Shown here: in pieces, positions 36,087 to 46,365 of the stretch
How the letters are laid out: each line of letters starts with the position of its first letter
Numbering within the stretch: position 1 is the first letter of the stretch
Source of the DNA: Helicobacter pylori
GTDB lineage: Bacteria > Campylobacterota > Campylobacteria > Campylobacterales > Helicobacteraceae
Length of the DNA: 64,000 nt
Assembly (NCBI RefSeq): GCF_030323545.1
Contig: NZ_CP122954.1
Location: 310,001 to 374,000 of the forward strand
Direction of reading: 5' to 3'
The notes under the pieces: generated by a model
The model's database searches: none
What the model saw: only the letters and a program-made list of their open reading frames with translations
What the model was told of the DNA's origin: nothing
Made by a program: the position numbers and the translations under genes

Positions 36087-37109
36087 CTACAATGGGCGTT
36101 CTATATCATCAGAGCTTAAAGGGGTGTTGGCTTTTAAGAATTTTGATGCCTTTTGGCCTAAAATTTCTTTATAAAATTTAGGGTGTAAGCCAAGGTTGGG
36201 GCGTAAGGCTTTGATATTATCGCTAGTCAATGCTTCGCCTTTTTGAATGTCCTTAATGACAAATAAAGAGCGCATAAAGAATCTCCGCTCCTCTAAAGTC
36301 TTTGGATTGGTTTTAGGCTCTTCTTCGCCCAAGGCTAAAACGCTTTGTTGGATCGCTTCAACCATGCTTTTAAATCCGTTAAAATCCATGCTAAAAGCGC
36401 TGTCTGGGGTTTGTAAGGATTTGTTTAAAATGAAATGCTTTTCTATCATGCTCGCTCCTAAAGTGGTGGCTAGAATGGGGCAAAGAGAGCCAATCGTGTG
36501 ATCGCTCAAGCCAAATTTAACGCCAAACGTTTCGCCTAATTTAACCATGCTCAATAAGTTAGCGTCTTCTATTTTACTGGGATAAGCGCTCACGCATTTT
36601 AAAAGGGTGATGTCAAAATTATCCACTCCTTTGCACAACGAGATAGCCTCTTGCAATTCAACGCTTGTAGCGATACCGCTAGAAAGGATAATGGGCTTTT
36701 GTGTGCGAGCGGCCTTTTCAATCAAATCTAAATCAACGATTTCAAAACTAGCGATTTTATACATGGGGCAATCTAAGCTCTCTAAAAGCTCTAAAGCTTT
36801 TGAGCTAAAAGGCGAACTAAAAATGCCTAAATCAAGCTTTTTAGCCAACTCAAACAATTCCGCATGCCATTCTAGTGGGGTAGAAGCCTTTTGATACAAT
36901 TCATACAAATTTTCTTTATCCCATAAAGTGCCTTGAATGATGAAGGGATCTTCTTTAGAGTTTAAAGTCATGCAGCTTGGCGTGTAGGTTTGGAGTTTGA
37001 CAAAATCCGCGCCGCTTTCCTTAATGGCATGAAGGCTTTCTTTAGCGAGGTTTAAATCCTGGTTATGGTTAGCGCTCAATTCAGCGACAATTTTAGGGCG
37101 TTGTAACAT
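36087..37109 (-). CDS. pseI: Pseudaminic acid synthase PseI (NeuB family)
   Basis: Predicted 340-residue enzyme condensing a 2,4-diacetamido hexose with phosphoenolpyruvate to form pseudaminic acid, which glycosylates H. pylori flagellins and is needed for motility. The NeuB TIM barrel starts KIVAELSANHNQDLNLAKE, with GADFVKLQTYTPSCMT (about 34-49), PMYKIASFEIVDLDLI and LSDHTIGS (about 200). The C-terminal antifreeze-like SAF domain starts near KGEALTSDNIKALRP (about 287). Choice of PseI over sialic acid synthase rests on the organism, which makes pseudaminate and not sialic acid. It is the last gene of a minus-strand set lnt, ABC ATPase, pseI with 1-nt gaps. Confidence 0.9.
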   Translation of the reverse strand: MLQRPKIVAELSANHNQDLNLAKESLHAIKESGADFVKLQTYTPSCMTLNSKEDPFIIQGTLWDKENLYELYQKASTPLEWHAELFELAKKLDLGIFSSPFSSKALELLESLDCPMYKIASFEIVDLDLIEKAARTQKPIILSSGIATSVELQEAISLCKGVDNFDITLLKCVSAYPSKIEDANLLSMVKLGETFGVKFGLSDHTIGSLCPILATTLGASMIEKHFILNKSLQTPDSAFSMDFNGFKSMVEAIQQSVLALGEEEPKTNPKTLEERRFFMRSLFVIKDIQKGEALTSDNIKALRPNLGLHPKFYKEILGQKASKFLKANTPLSSDDIERPL

Positions 37110-37110
37110 T

Positions 37111-37752
37111 TTATTTTTCCTTAATCAAAACTTCTTTTTCTAAGCGATAGACTTGAGAGCAAGTGAAAGCCAAATGCTCATCATGCGTGGCTAAAACTAA
37201 CGCTCCTTCTTTTTCTGTAATGTAATTTTGCAGCATGCTGATGACTTGATTAGCGCTAGTGGTGTCTAAATTCCCGGTGGGTTCATCAGCGATAATGATT
37301 TTAGGTTTTTTAGAAAGCACTCTGGCGATGCTTAAGCGTTGTTGCTGGCCGCCGCTCAATTCACCCACGCCTTGTTTTAGGGTGTGGGCTATGCCTAATT
37401 GTTCTAAAAGGGAATGATTTATTTCTTGCTTGGCTAGGATTGAAGCGACTTGCAAGTTTTCTAAAGCGCTAAAACCCTTAAAAAGGTAATGCGATTGGAA
37501 GATTATGCCCACTTTTAAGCGCCGTAATTCCAAAAGCTTTTTGGAATTTAAGGCATAAATATCTTGGTGTTCTAACAAACTGATCGTCCCACTATTGGGT
37601 TTTAGCATGGTGGCTAAATGGCTTAAAAGCGTGCTTTTACCGCTCCCGCTCACGCCTAAAATCGCCAGGCTTTCTTTGGGCTTGATGTGCAAATTCACGC
37701 CCTTATAAAGGGGCTTTTCAAAAGCATGAGAAATATTAATCGCTTTAATCAT
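37111..37752 (-). CDS. LolD-like ABC transporter ATPase
   Basis: Predicted 213-residue cytoplasmic ATP-binding subunit. Walker A is GVSGSGKST (about residues 33-41), the signature LSGGQQQR (about 134-141), Walker B IIIADEPTGNLD (about 153-164), and the H-loop ATHDEHLA. The DEPTGNLD pattern and short size place it in the MacB/LolD/FtsE class, which moves lipoproteins or works mechanically on periplasmic partners. Its gene overlaps the lipoprotein acyltransferase lnt by 1 nt, which supports a lipoprotein-release (Lol) role. No membrane partner gene is adjacent. Confidence 0.85.
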   Translation of the reverse strand: MIKAINISHAFEKPLYKGVNLHIKPKESLAILGVSGSGKSTLLSHLATMLKPNSGTISLLEHQDIYALNSKKLLELRRLKVGIIFQSHYLFKGFSALENLQVASILAKQEINHSLLEQLGIAHTLKQGVGELSGGQQQRLSIARVLSKKPKIIIADEPTGNLDTTSANQVISMLQNYITEKEGALVLATHDEHLAFTCSQVYRLEKEVLIKEK

Positions 37753-39026
37753 TATCGTTTCCTAAAAAGAATATCGCCTAATAAACTAGGGCTTAGAATG
37801 TAAGAAGTTGAAAAATTCGCGCTGTGCAAGATGATTTTATCATAACGCCTTGCGTAGTATTTTAAAAGCGTTCTTTGTAAGGTGGGTTCAATGCTTGGGC
37901 TAAACCATGCGTTATTGCTCATCACGATAAAAATTTTTGAAGGGCTGTTTGAATAAGCGGTTTTGGAAGTGCCTTCATAACAAATCAGGGGGCGAAAAGT
38001 AAAATCGTCTAATGTGAAATCGCTGAAATTGGAAGCGTTGCGGTATAAATAAGCGCTCTCGCCAAAAAAGAGTTTTTCAAGGGGTTTTTGAAGGAACTTG
38101 GGTAAAGGCATGGTCTCGCCAAAGGGGGCTAAGATCACTTTATCAGCGATCTGAACGCTTTCTTTAGAAAATAAAAACGAGCTGTTATAAAGGCTATAGC
38201 CTTGAGTGCGCAATGTCCCTATTAAAATAGCAATATTATCGCTTAAATCTTCTAGCTTAGCTTTAAAGGGGGAGTTTTCTAAAAGGATGGGGTAGGCGGT
38301 CTCTGGAAAAACAATCAAGGTTTTTTGCTTGCTTTGAGCGAGCTTGATTTCTTTAAGAATGTTGTTTTCAATATTATTAAGGTAATTTGAATCAAATTTC
38401 ACATCTTGGGGCGTTTTTGTAGAGACTAATTCAATATTTCCAACCTTTTTTAAATCGCTTGTTTTAAAACCATTAAAATCCAATGCGCCAAGCAGCAATA
38501 AAACCGCTATGATCCTGTATTTTTTAAATGGTTTAGTGCTCAAAAAAATGCAAGCCAAAAAAACAAGCCCTAGCGATAATTTATCCACCCTAAACACGCT
38601 ATAAGAAAAAAAGCTATCCGGGACTAACCAATCAAATCCAAAAGGGTGGATAAAACCAGAGCCTAAAAAACTCAAAAGCCTAAAATAGGGGTTTTCAAAA
38701 TAGAGCAACAAATAAAATAAAACCCCATAAACTAACGCTATTAAGATAATGATTAAGGGTAATAAATAAGTGAAATCCGAGTAGCGAAAGCTTAAAGCGC
38801 ACCAATAAAACAATAACGCCCCCACAAAAAACCCCAAAGCAAAAGTGCTGTTTCTAGGGGTTTTTAAAAACGCTAGCATGCTTAAAGGGGCTAATAGGCT
38901 TGTGAGTATGACAGGAATATAGGGGTTTTCAATTGCATAAGCGTCTAAAACAGCGTTCACATACACGCTTGAAACAAACATGCACGCTAATAAAAAAGCG
39001 TTTTGATTGAATAAAATAAGACGCAT
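37752..39026 (-). CDS. lnt: Apolipoprotein N-acyltransferase
   Basis: Predicted 424-residue inner membrane enzyme that adds the third acyl chain to lipoproteins. The N-terminal half has six or so membrane helices. A periplasmic nitrilase-like (CN hydrolase) domain follows from about residue 200, with the catalytic Glu in VFPETAYP (about 240), the Lys in [11 protein letters not shown] (about 290) and the nucleophilic Cys in LICYEGT (about 350). It is shorter than E. coli Lnt but complete. It begins a minus-strand transcript with the LolD-like ATPase and pseI. The minus strand reads TATAAT at 39068-39063, a good -10 for it. Confidence 0.93.
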   Translation of the reverse strand: MRLILFNQNAFLLACMFVSSVYVNAVLDAYAIENPYIPVILTSLLAPLSMLAFLKTPRNSTFALGFFVGALLFYWCALSFRYSDFTYLLPLIIILIALVYGVLFYLLLYFENPYFRLLSFLGSGFIHPFGFDWLVPDSFFSYSVFRVDKLSLGLVFLACIFLSTKPFKKYRIIAVLLLLGALDFNGFKTSDLKKVGNIELVSTKTPQDVKFDSNYLNNIENNILKEIKLAQSKQKTLIVFPETAYPILLENSPFKAKLEDLSDNIAILIGTLRTQGYSLYNSSFLFSKESVQIADKVILAPFGETMPLPKFLQKPLEKLFFGESAYLYRNASNFSDFTLDDFTFRPLICYEGTSKTAYSNSPSKIFIVMSNNAWFSPSIEPTLQRTLLKYYARRYDKIILHSANFSTSYILSPSLLGDILFRKR

Positions 39027-39062
39027 GGCTAAAATTTTGAAACCTTGAGATTGTTTTAGTGT

Positions 39063-39068
39063 ATTATA
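39063..39068 (-). promoter_or_regulatory. -10 box of lnt
   Basis: The minus strand reads TATAAT (context AGCTATAATAC), 37 nt upstream of the lnt ATG. It would drive lnt, the LolD-like ATPase and pseI. Confidence 0.6.
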
Positions 39069-39258
39069 GCTATATTTTAATTTAAGAATTTTAGATTGAT
39101 TTTTTTAAGGGTAGTTTTTTTTAAGTTGTGTTATTATTTTCAAATTTCAAGTGAGCGTGGATTGATAGCGTTAAAAAATCATGAGCGTTTTTTGGGGCGT
39201 TTTTGAGCGCTCACTATCTTTATGCGAGATATATGAGAGAAAGGTTTGGGTTTAGGGT

Positions 39259-39969
39259 TTGAACTATATTGATTTGGCGTTACTTGTGGTGGTGGTAGCC
39301 TTTGGGATTAGAGGATTTTATCATGGCTTCGTGAGTGAAGTGGCGGGGATTTTAGGGATTGTGCTTGGCGTTTATTTGGCGTCTCGCTATTCTGTGGCTG
39401 TTGGGCATTTATTTTCACAACATTTGTATGATCTAAAGAATGAGACCATGATGAATCTTGTTGGTTTCTTGCTAGTGTTAGCGTCTATTTGGGTGTTTTT
39501 TTTAGCTTTTGGAGTGTTGATAGGCAAGGTGTTAGTCTTTAGCGGGTTAGGCATTATAGACAAAGCGTTAGGGTTTATTTTTTCATGCTTGAAGACTTTT
39601 TTAGTGCTTTCTTTCATCCTTTATGCGCTCTCTAAAATGGAAGTGATGAAAGACGCTAACGCCTATTTGCAAGAAAAAAGCGCTTTTTTTTCCACCATGA
39701 AAAGCGTTGCCAGTAAGATCATGCGCCTTGATGGCGTCAAACATGTGGAGCGAAACTTTAAAGACAACCTTGAAGAAATGAGCGATGAAGTCAAAAATAA
39801 AGAATCTTTCAATAAAAATAAACAATCTTTTGATAAAGCGATGGATAAGGGCGTGGAAACTTTAAAAGAAAAGGCTAAAGATTTGCCTAAAAACATGCTA
39901 GAGCCAAAACACAATAAATCCAACCAAACCCCACCAAACTCCATACCATCTAATAAAGAACCCCTATAA
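39259..39969 (+). CDS. cvpA: CvpA family membrane protein
   Basis: Predicted 236-residue inner membrane protein starting with TTG (MNYIDLALLVVVVAFGIRGF), with GGGTTTAGGG upstream. Four hydrophobic helices occupy about residues 1-125, including the CvpA signature GIRGFYHGFVSEVAGILGIVLG written here as GIRGFYHGF then VSEVAGILG. The C-terminal 100 residues are Lys/Asn/Glu-rich and probably cytoplasmic and disordered. E. coli CvpA is linked to colicin V production and envelope homeostasis; the role here is unknown. It lies 9 nt before lysS and is probably co-transcribed with it. Confidence 0.88.
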   Translation: MNYIDLALLVVVVAFGIRGFYHGFVSEVAGILGIVLGVYLASRYSVAVGHLFSQHLYDLKNETMMNLVGFLLVLASIWVFFLAFGVLIGKVLVFSGLGIIDKALGFIFSCLKTFLVLSFILYALSKMEVMKDANAYLQEKSAFFSTMKSVASKIMRLDGVKHVERNFKDNLEEMSDEVKNKESFNKNKQSFDKAMDKGVETLKEKAKDLPKNMLEPKHNKSNQTPPNSIPSNKEPL

Positions 39970-39978
39970 AGGCATCAC

Positions 39979-41484
39979 ATGTTTTCTAACCAATACATCC
40001 AACAACGCATCCATAAAGCCAATAGCTTGAGAGAAGAAGGGAAAAACCCTTATAAAAATGGCTTGAAACGAAGCCTCACCAACGCCGCTTTTTTAGAAAA
40101 ATACGCTTATGTTAAGGATTTAGAAGAGCCTAAAGACAAAGAAAAATGCGAGAGTATTGTAGGGAGGGTCAAGCTTTTGCGCTTAATGGGTAAGGCATGT
40201 TTTATTAAAGTTGAAGATGAAAGCGCGATTTTGCAAGCTTATGTTTCGCAAAATGAATTGAATGATGAATTTAAAAGCTTGAAAAAGCATTTAGAAGTGG
40301 GCGATATTGTGTTGGTGAAAGGCTTCCCTTTTGCTACCAAAACCGGTGAATTAAGCGTTCATGCATTAGAATTTCATATTTTAAGCAAAACCATTGTGCC
40401 TTTACCTGAAAAATTCCATGGACTGAGCGATATAGAATTGCGTTACCGCCAGCGCTATTTGGATTTGATAGTCAATCCTAGCGTTAAAGATGTGTTTAAA
40501 AAACGCAGTTTGATTGTTTCTAGCGTGCGGAAATTCTTTGAAACGGAAGGGTTTTTAGAAGTGGAAACCCCCATGATGCACCCCATTCCTGGCGGGGCGA
40601 ACGCAAGGCCTTTTATCACTTACCATAACGCTTTAGAAATTGAAAGGTATTTAAGAATCGCTCCAGAATTATACCTCAAACGCTTGATTGTGGGGGGTTT
40701 TGAAGCGGTGTTTGAAATCAATCGTAATTTCAGGAATGAGGGCATGGATCACAGCCATAACCCCGAATTTACGATGATTGAGTTTTATTGGGCGTATCAC
40801 ACTTATGAAGATTTGATCGAACTCAGTAAGAGGCTATTTGACTACTTGCTAAAGACTTTGAACTTACCTTCAAAAATCATTTATAACGATATGGAAGTGG
40901 ATTTTAACCAAACGAGCGTGATTTCTTATTTGGACGCTTTAGAAACAATAGGGGGCATTAGTAAGGATATTTTAGAAAAAGAAGACAGGCTTTTGGCTTA
41001 TTTGTTAGAGCAAGGCGTCAAAGTAGAGCCAAATCTCACTTATGGTAAACTGCTCGCTGAAGCGTTTGATCATTTTGTAGAGCACCAACTCATTAACCCC
41101 ACTTTTGTAACCCAATACCCCATTGAGATTAGCCCCTTAGCCAGACGCAACGATAGTAACCCTAATATTGCTGACAGGTTTGAATTGTTTATCGCAGGAA
41201 AAGAAATCGCTAACGGCTTTAGCGAGTTGAACGATCCCTTAGATCAATTAGAACGCTTTAAAAATCAAGTGGCTGAAAAAGAAAAAGGCGATGAAGAAGC
41301 CCAATACATGGATGAAGATTACGTGTGGGCTCTAGCCCATGGAATGCCCCCCACTGCAGGGCAAGGCATAGGCATTGACCGATTAGTGATGCTACTCACT
41401 GGAGCTAAAAGCATTAAAGATGTGATTTTATTCCCAGCGATGCGTCCTGTTAAAAACGATTTTAATATTGAGAGTGGAGAATAA
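39979..41484 (+). CDS. lysS: Lysyl-tRNA synthetase (class II)
   Basis: Predicted 501-residue synthetase charging tRNA-Lys. The N-terminal OB-fold anticodon-binding domain covers about residues 50-150 ([20 protein letters not shown]). Class II motif 1 contains [17 protein letters not shown] (about 189-205), motif 2 is [18 protein letters not shown] (about 252-269), and motif 3 [13 protein letters not shown] (about 465-477). The ATG follows AAAGGCATC. The stop TAA overlaps the glyA ATG by 1 nt, giving tight coupling. Confidence 0.98.
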   Translation: MFSNQYIQQRIHKANSLREEGKNPYKNGLKRSLTNAAFLEKYAYVKDLEEPKDKEKCESIVGRVKLLRLMGKACFIKVEDESAILQAYVSQNELNDEFKSLKKHLEVGDIVLVKGFPFATKTGELSVHALEFHILSKTIVPLPEKFHGLSDIELRYRQRYLDLIVNPSVKDVFKKRSLIVSSVRKFFETEGFLEVETPMMHPIPGGANARPFITYHNALEIERYLRIAPELYLKRLIVGGFEAVFEINRNFRNEGMDHSHNPEFTMIEFYWAYHTYEDLIELSKRLFDYLLKTLNLPSKIIYNDMEVDFNQTSVISYLDALETIGGISKDILEKEDRLLAYLLEQGVKVEPNLTYGKLLAEAFDHFVEHQLINPTFVTQYPIEISPLARRNDSNPNIADRFELFIAGKEIANGFSELNDPLDQLERFKNQVAEKEKGDEEAQYMDEDYVWALAHGMPPTAGQGIGIDRLVMLLTGAKSIKDVILFPAMRPVKNDFNIESGE

Positions 41485-42734
41485 TGGCGTATTTTTTAGA
41501 ACAAACGGATAGTGAAATTTTTGAATTAATCTTTGAAGAATATAAGCGGCAAAATGAGCATTTAGAAATGATAGCGAGCGAGAATTACACTTTTCCTAGT
41601 GTTATGGAAGCTATGGGAAGCATTTTAACGAATAAATACGCTGAGGGCTATCCTAACAAGCGCTATTATGGAGGCTGTGAAGTGGTGGATAAAATAGAAA
41701 GCCTAGCCATAGAAAGGGCTAAAAAGCTTTTTAATTGCCAGTTCGCTAATGTGCAAGCGCATTCAGGCTCACAAGCCAATAACGCTGTCTATCACGCTCT
41801 TTTAAAGCCTTATGACAAGATTTTAGGCATGGATTTAAGCTGTGGAGGGCATTTAACGCATGGTGCTAAAGTGAGTTTAACCGGCAAGCATTATCAGAGC
41901 TTTTCTTATGGCGTGAATTTGGATGGCTATATTGATTATGAAGAGGCGCTAAAAATCGCTCAAAGCGTTAAGCCAGAAATCATTGTGTGCGGGTTTTCAG
42001 CCTATCCAAGGGAAATTGATTTTAAGAAATTTAGAGAAATCGCTGATGAAGTGGGGGCGTTATTATTAGGCGATATAGCCCATGTGGCAGGGCTTGTGGT
42101 CGCTAATGAGCATGCCCATCCTTTCCCGTATTGCCATGTGGTTTCAAGCACCACTCATAAGACCTTAAGAGGGCCTAGAGGGGGGCTTATTTTAACTAAT
42201 GACGAAGAGATAGCGGCTAAGATTGATAAAGCGGTTTTTCCAGGAACTCAAGGCGGGCCTTTGATGCATGCGATTGCTGCTAAAGCGGTGGGGTTTAAAG
42301 AGAATCTAAAACCAGAATTTAAAGCTTACGCAAAATTAGTGAAATCTAACATGCAAGTTCTCGCTAAAGCGTTACAAGAAAAAAACCATAAGTTAGTGAG
42401 TGGTGGCACTTCTAACCATTTGCTTTTGATGGATTTCTTAGATAAGCCTTATAGTGGGAAAGACGCTGATATTGCATTAGGGAATGCCGGAATCACCGTG
42501 AATAAAAACACCATTCCTGGTGAAACGCGCAGCCCTTTTGTAACGAGCGGGATAAGGATTGGCTCAGCGGCATTGAGCGCAAGGGGTATGGGAGCTAAGG
42601 AATTTGAAATCATAGGGAATAAAATATCAGATATTTTGAATGATATTAATAATGTTAGTTTGCAATTGCATGTGAAAGAAGAATTGAAAGCCATGGCTAG
42701 TCAATTCCCTGTGTACCACCAACCTATTTTTTAA
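41484..42734 (+). CDS. glyA: Serine hydroxymethyltransferase
   Basis: Predicted 416-residue pyridoxal-phosphate enzyme interconverting serine and glycine and charging tetrahydrofolate with one-carbon units. It begins [18 protein letters not shown]. Key parts are [17 protein letters not shown] (about 32-48), [15 protein letters not shown], the PLP-binding lysine in [16 protein letters not shown] (about 218-233), and the folate-site region ending TPGxxSPF-like [15 protein letters not shown]. The gene overlaps lysS by one base. Confidence 0.98.
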   Translation: MAYFLEQTDSEIFELIFEEYKRQNEHLEMIASENYTFPSVMEAMGSILTNKYAEGYPNKRYYGGCEVVDKIESLAIERAKKLFNCQFANVQAHSGSQANNAVYHALLKPYDKILGMDLSCGGHLTHGAKVSLTGKHYQSFSYGVNLDGYIDYEEALKIAQSVKPEIIVCGFSAYPREIDFKKFREIADEVGALLLGDIAHVAGLVVANEHAHPFPYCHVVSSTTHKTLRGPRGGLILTNDEEIAAKIDKAVFPGTQGGPLMHAIAAKAVGFKENLKPEFKAYAKLVKSNMQVLAKALQEKNHKLVSGGTSNHLLLMDFLDKPYSGKDADIALGNAGITVNKNTIPGETRSPFVTSGIRIGSAALSARGMGAKEFEIIGNKISDILNDINNVSLQLHVKEELKAMASQFPVYHQPIF

Positions 42735-42744
42735 GGGAGTCAAG

Positions 42745-43287
42745 ATGACAGAAATGGAATTAAAGCTCATTAAGATAGACACAAGCCATTATTTTGAAAA
42801 AAAACCAGGCTTGGGGGAGAGGGTGGATTATGCGGGGCGTTGCTACTATAATAAATTCCAAAGAGTGAATGCCATGCTCACAAGCTCGCTCATTCAAAAG
42901 CATTTGAAAAAAGAAATAGAAATCGCACACAACCTCATCTTGCGTAACGATAAGGTGGAAAACATTGTGTTTGATTATAACGGGAGGAACCCGGAGCGTT
43001 TTTACCATAAGGCGCAGTTATTGCTTCGTGAGGAAGGTTTTATGAATTTTACCGCTTATAACACCAAAACGCCAGGACATTTGCATTTGTATGTGCATAA
43101 GGGGCATACGGAATTAGGCGAGGGTGAAAGGCTGGTTAAGACTTTGTCCATGAAATTAGCGCAAGGGTTGCCGAAAGAATGGAAGGTCTTCCCTAGCAAT
43201 GAATGGCCTAAGGAATTTAATATTTTAGCCTTACCTTATGAGGTGTTTGCAAAAGAGCGAGGGAGCTCTTGGGCGAAGCATTTATAA
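42745..43287 (+). CDS. DUF1882 family protein
   Basis: Predicted 180-residue cytoplasmic protein conserved in epsilonproteobacteria as DUF1882. It has no signal peptide or membrane helix. Visible conserved-looking parts are [20 protein letters not shown] (about 26-45), [19 protein letters not shown], and [20 protein letters not shown] (about 117-136), which is rich in histidine and glycine. No enzyme motif is certain. It lies 10 nt after glyA and 21 nt before a SPOR protein, in one plus-strand unit. The ATG follows AAGGGAGTCAAG. Confidence 0.8.
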   Translation: MTEMELKLIKIDTSHYFEKKPGLGERVDYAGRCYYNKFQRVNAMLTSSLIQKHLKKEIEIAHNLILRNDKVENIVFDYNGRNPERFYHKAQLLLREEGFMNFTAYNTKTPGHLHLYVHKGHTELGEGERLVKTLSMKLAQGLPKEWKVFPSNEWPKEFNILALPYEVFAKERGSSWAKHL

Positions 43288-43308
43288 CCATTTTTGAAAG
43301 GATTTTTG

Positions 43309-44106
43309 ATGTCAGAAAAAGAAAGACTGAATGAAGTGATCTTAGAAGAAGAAAATAATGGGGGCGGCACTAAAAAGGTGTTTTTGATCGTGGCTATAGC
43401 CATTATCATTTTAGCGGTGCTTTTAATGGTGTTTTGGAAAAGCACGAGAGTCGCTCCTAAAGAGACTTTTTTACAAACCGATAGTGGCATGCAAAAAATA
43501 GGCAACACTAAAGATGAGAAAAAAGACGATGAGTTTGAAAGCTTGAATTTAGATCCTTCCAAGCAAGAAGACAAGCTAGACAAAGTGGCGGATAATGTTA
43601 AAAAACAAGAAAATGATGCGTTTAACATGCCCACTCAAACCGATCAAACTCAAACGGAGATGAAAACAGCAGAAGAAACGCAAGAAGCTAAAAAAGAATT
43701 AAAAGCTGTTGAGCACACTAGCACTCAAAAAGAATCTCAAGCTGCGACTAAAAAAGAAACCCCTCATAAAAAGCCTAAAGCAACGCCTAAAGATAAGGAA
43801 GCTCATAAAGATAAGCATGCGGTTAAAGAGCTAAAAGTCAAAAAAGAAGCTCATAAAGAAGTTCCTAAAAAAGCCAATTCTAAAACCACTCTTACCAAAG
43901 GGCATTATTTGCAAGTGGGGGTTTTTGCGCACATGCCCAATAAAGCCTTTTTGCAAGCGTTTAACCAATTCCCCCATAAGATTGAAGACAGGGGAGCAAC
44001 GAAGCGCTATCTCATAGGCCCTTATAAGAGCAAACAAGAAGCCTTAATGCATGCAGAGGAAGTCAGCAAAAAGATGACTAAACCGGTTGTCATAGAAGTG
44101 CGGTAG
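43309..44106 (+). CDS. SPOR-domain membrane protein
   Basis: Predicted 265-residue inner membrane protein. The ATG at 43309 has GAAAGGATTT upstream; a TTG five codons earlier is rejected. A short cytoplasmic N-terminus is followed by one helix (VFLIVAIAIIILAVLLMVFW, about 24-43). A long periplasmic linker very rich in Lys, Glu, Thr and Ala (about 60-200) follows. A C-terminal SPOR domain (LTKGHYLQVGVFAHMPNK to VVIEVR, about 195-265) is the fold that binds denuded septal peptidoglycan. Such proteins (FtsN, DedD type) act at the division site; the specific role here is inferred. Confidence 0.88.
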   Translation: MSEKERLNEVILEEENNGGGTKKVFLIVAIAIIILAVLLMVFWKSTRVAPKETFLQTDSGMQKIGNTKDEKKDDEFESLNLDPSKQEDKLDKVADNVKKQENDAFNMPTQTDQTQTEMKTAEETQEAKKELKAVEHTSTQKESQAATKKETPHKKPKATPKDKEAHKDKHAVKELKVKKEAHKEVPKKANSKTTLTKGHYLQVGVFAHMPNKAFLQAFNQFPHKIEDRGATKRYLIGPYKSKQEALMHAEEVSKKMTKPVVIEVR

Positions 44107-44502
44107 GGGTTTTGAGCTAAAAATTCTCATTTTTTTCTTGGGCGTTTTTAGTGGATCGCCCAAGCTCTAAAACGATGGGGTAGCTTACTCCATCGGCTCG
44201 GATAATTTTAACAGAGAATGAAGATAATCAGATTTTTTTGATCAATATACCTATTTGGTCTTTGAGAAATTCAGATAATTCTTGCGTTTGAATTCAGCCT
44301 TAAAGAGCATTCATTTGTTAAAAGTATTTGTTTGTTGTTTGAAAACTACGGTGCATTTAAATTTTATGAAGTTATTGCTTGCTGTTTGATAACCCCTAAC
44401 CTTCCAAAGAAGAGAGCGTTTTGGAACTAGCTTTATGGGTGTGGTTGTGGGGCTAGAAGCAAGAGAGTAGGTACGCTCACGCTCTTTTAAGCTTCACTCT
44501 CT
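44107..44502. other. 396-bp intergenic region with two strong hairpins
   Basis: No gene is supported. Two adjacent perfect or near-perfect hairpins lie at 44137-44164 and 44173-44195. The rest is AT-rich. It ends at the 3' end of the broken DUF262-DUF1524 gene. Confidence 0.6.
44137..44195. other. Tandem hairpins of unknown role
   Basis: CTTGGGCG (44137-44144) pairs with CGCCCAAG (44157-44164). CGATGGGGTA (44173-44182) pairs with TACTCCATCG (44186-44195), with one G-U. Neither is followed by a U run on the plus strand. They may terminate the SPOR-protein transcript or form a small structured RNA. Confidence 0.5.
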
Positions 44503-46207
44503 TTAGTGGGTGGCGAAATCCTTAAAAAAGGTGTCGATCAGCCATTCTCGCATTTCATCATTCCTTTCTATCAAAACCTCTTTGTTGAAATCTTTTACAT
44601 TAAAGTGCCTGTTGAAAGGAATCTCACTACTTTTGTAGATTTCATCTTTTTCATACAGATCCTTATCGCTTGCCTTAGACTTGAGCGAACTTTCTAAGGA
44701 GATGAGGTTGCCGTATGTGTCAATGTAGTTTTCAAGATCTTTCTTGTCTTCAAAACCAAGTTTTTGGATCTCAATTTCATTATCTAATTTTAATAAATTG
44801 ATGGGGATGATGTGTTCTATGTCTTGGGAGAATCGCTTCCCAGGGATCAATTTTTTGAGATCGGCAAGACTCATCTCCTGGCAGTTCTTTTCAAAGAAGA
44901 CATAGTGGAAGCATGATGGGTTGGACGCGTTCTTTACAAGCTTCAAAGAAGCCAGCTCTATATCATTTCTGCATTGAGCAATCATCTCGCTCTTCAATCT
45001 CTCTTTGCCCTTTTCAAGATACGCATTAATCAGGTTGTAGACCGCTGATTTCCTATCTCTAGTAGCTTTGAAAAACACAATATCGGTTTTGGCAAAGAGT
45101 TTCAGCGTTTCAGCGTCTAGTTCGTTGTTGATTTTCAGGCGGATGAGCGAATTGAAAAAAAGCGGGTTGATTCTGTTGATGAGCATGACCTTAAGGGTGG
45201 TTGGGTTGGTGTCAATCTCGATCAATAGATCAAGGAAAGCCTAATAGAAATTTTTCAAATCGCTGACATAGGATCGGATGAAACTTTCCAATGTGCTTTT
45301 TTTGATTTCTTTTAGTTCATCTTTGAGTTTCTCGTAGGTTTTGTCCGTGCTTGCTTTGTATTGCCCTAAAAACTCGATTCCATCAAATCTTTGGCTCCCT
45401 TGCGTGGTAGCGGAAGATATCGCCTTCATCAAACTTTGTGGCTACAACGCTAGAGATATGGTCGCTCTTTTTGATCTTTGCAAAGATCTTAAAGATCTCC
45501 CCAAAATGATCGTTGATAAATTGGTCTAGCCCCCCTTTCCCATCGCAAAAAGTGTTGGAGTAATAAATTAAAAGGGATTTTAATTTGTCTAGTAAAAGAA
45601 GAGGCACGCCTCTGTCATTCACGCTTTGAAAGGTTCTGATGGTGTTTCCAGGATTAGGCTCTTCAAACCGCATCAAAACCATTTTCAACAGTGCCTCCAA
45701 ACGCTCATTCACTTCTTCTTCACTCAATTTGCTGACATTATCCAAGATGGCCTTCAAAACCTCAAAAAGATTTTGCTTGCCCTCGGTGTCTGCATCTTTT
45801 TCGCAATGGCTAATACTCCCTTTTTCTGCTGCTTCCAAGAGCGTTTTGAAGAAGCTTTGGTTTTGAGAGGCAACTTCTAATTTTAATTTCCCCTTTTGGT
45901 ATAGATATCTTTTTGTCTCTCGCTTGTCTTCCTCGTTTTGTTTGCTCGCCAAGACATGCAAGAGCATGAAGATGGTAGTCGTTCGCTGCTGGCCGTCAAT
46001 GATGTCATACAAGTTTTTATGATCCTCATTCTTAGAGACAACCATGGTGCCTATAAAATGCCCCTGACCCTTTTTGTTGTATTCTATCGCTTCTTCTAGA
46101 TCTTCCCACAGATCCCTAAAGTTTTTGTCCTTCCAAGCGTAATCCCTCTGATAGTTGGGGATGCTGTATCCTTCCTCTTGAAAGATCTCTTTTATAGTGG
46201 TTTTCAT
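44503..46207 (-). pseudogene. DUF262-DUF1524 (GmrSD-like) nuclease gene, broken by a frameshift and a stop codon
   Basis: The ATG at 46207 has AAGGAGAAG upstream. The N-terminal frame carries a DUF262 domain with IPNYQRDYAWKD, DIIDGQQRTTTIFM (the DGQQR nucleotide/DNA-use motif) and FQSVNDRGVPLLLLDKLK. It ends prematurely at 45383 after RYHAREPKI. The next frame (open from about 45432) continues with FDGIEFLGQYKAS and hits an in-frame TAG at 45241-45243 (after LKNFY), then stays open to 44503. That last part is a DUF1524 HNH-type domain, with RFSQDIEHIIPINLL and YGNLISLESSLKSKASDK. Intact, it would be one protein of about 567 residues, of the GmrSD type that attacks modified phage DNA. With two lesions it is probably dead. 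Confidence 0.88.
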
Positions 46208-46239
46208 TCACTTCTCCTTTGTTGCATGCAGTAGTCAAA

Positions 46240-46245
46240 TTTATA
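46240..46245 (-). promoter_or_regulatory. Possible -10 box of the DUF262-DUF1524 gene
   Basis: The minus strand reads TATAAA (context TATGGTATAAATTT), 33 nt upstream of the ATG at 46207, which has its own good ribosome-binding site. Expression signals seem intact although the coding region is broken. Confidence 0.4.
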
Positions 46246-46322
46246 CCATAAATATCATAAGAATGATCTGAGGTTTCACTCCATCAAGGCGTTCTGTTAG
46301 CCGCTCGGGGCGTTTTATTAGC

Positions 46323-46328
46323 TATAAT
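46323..46328 (+). promoter_or_regulatory. -10 box of the YqhA-family gene
   Basis: TATAAT (context TTAGCTATAATC), 37 nt upstream of the ATG at 46366. Confidence 0.6.
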
Positions 46329-46365
46329 CAAGGCTTCAAAAAGCCATAATTAAAAGAGTTTGAAC

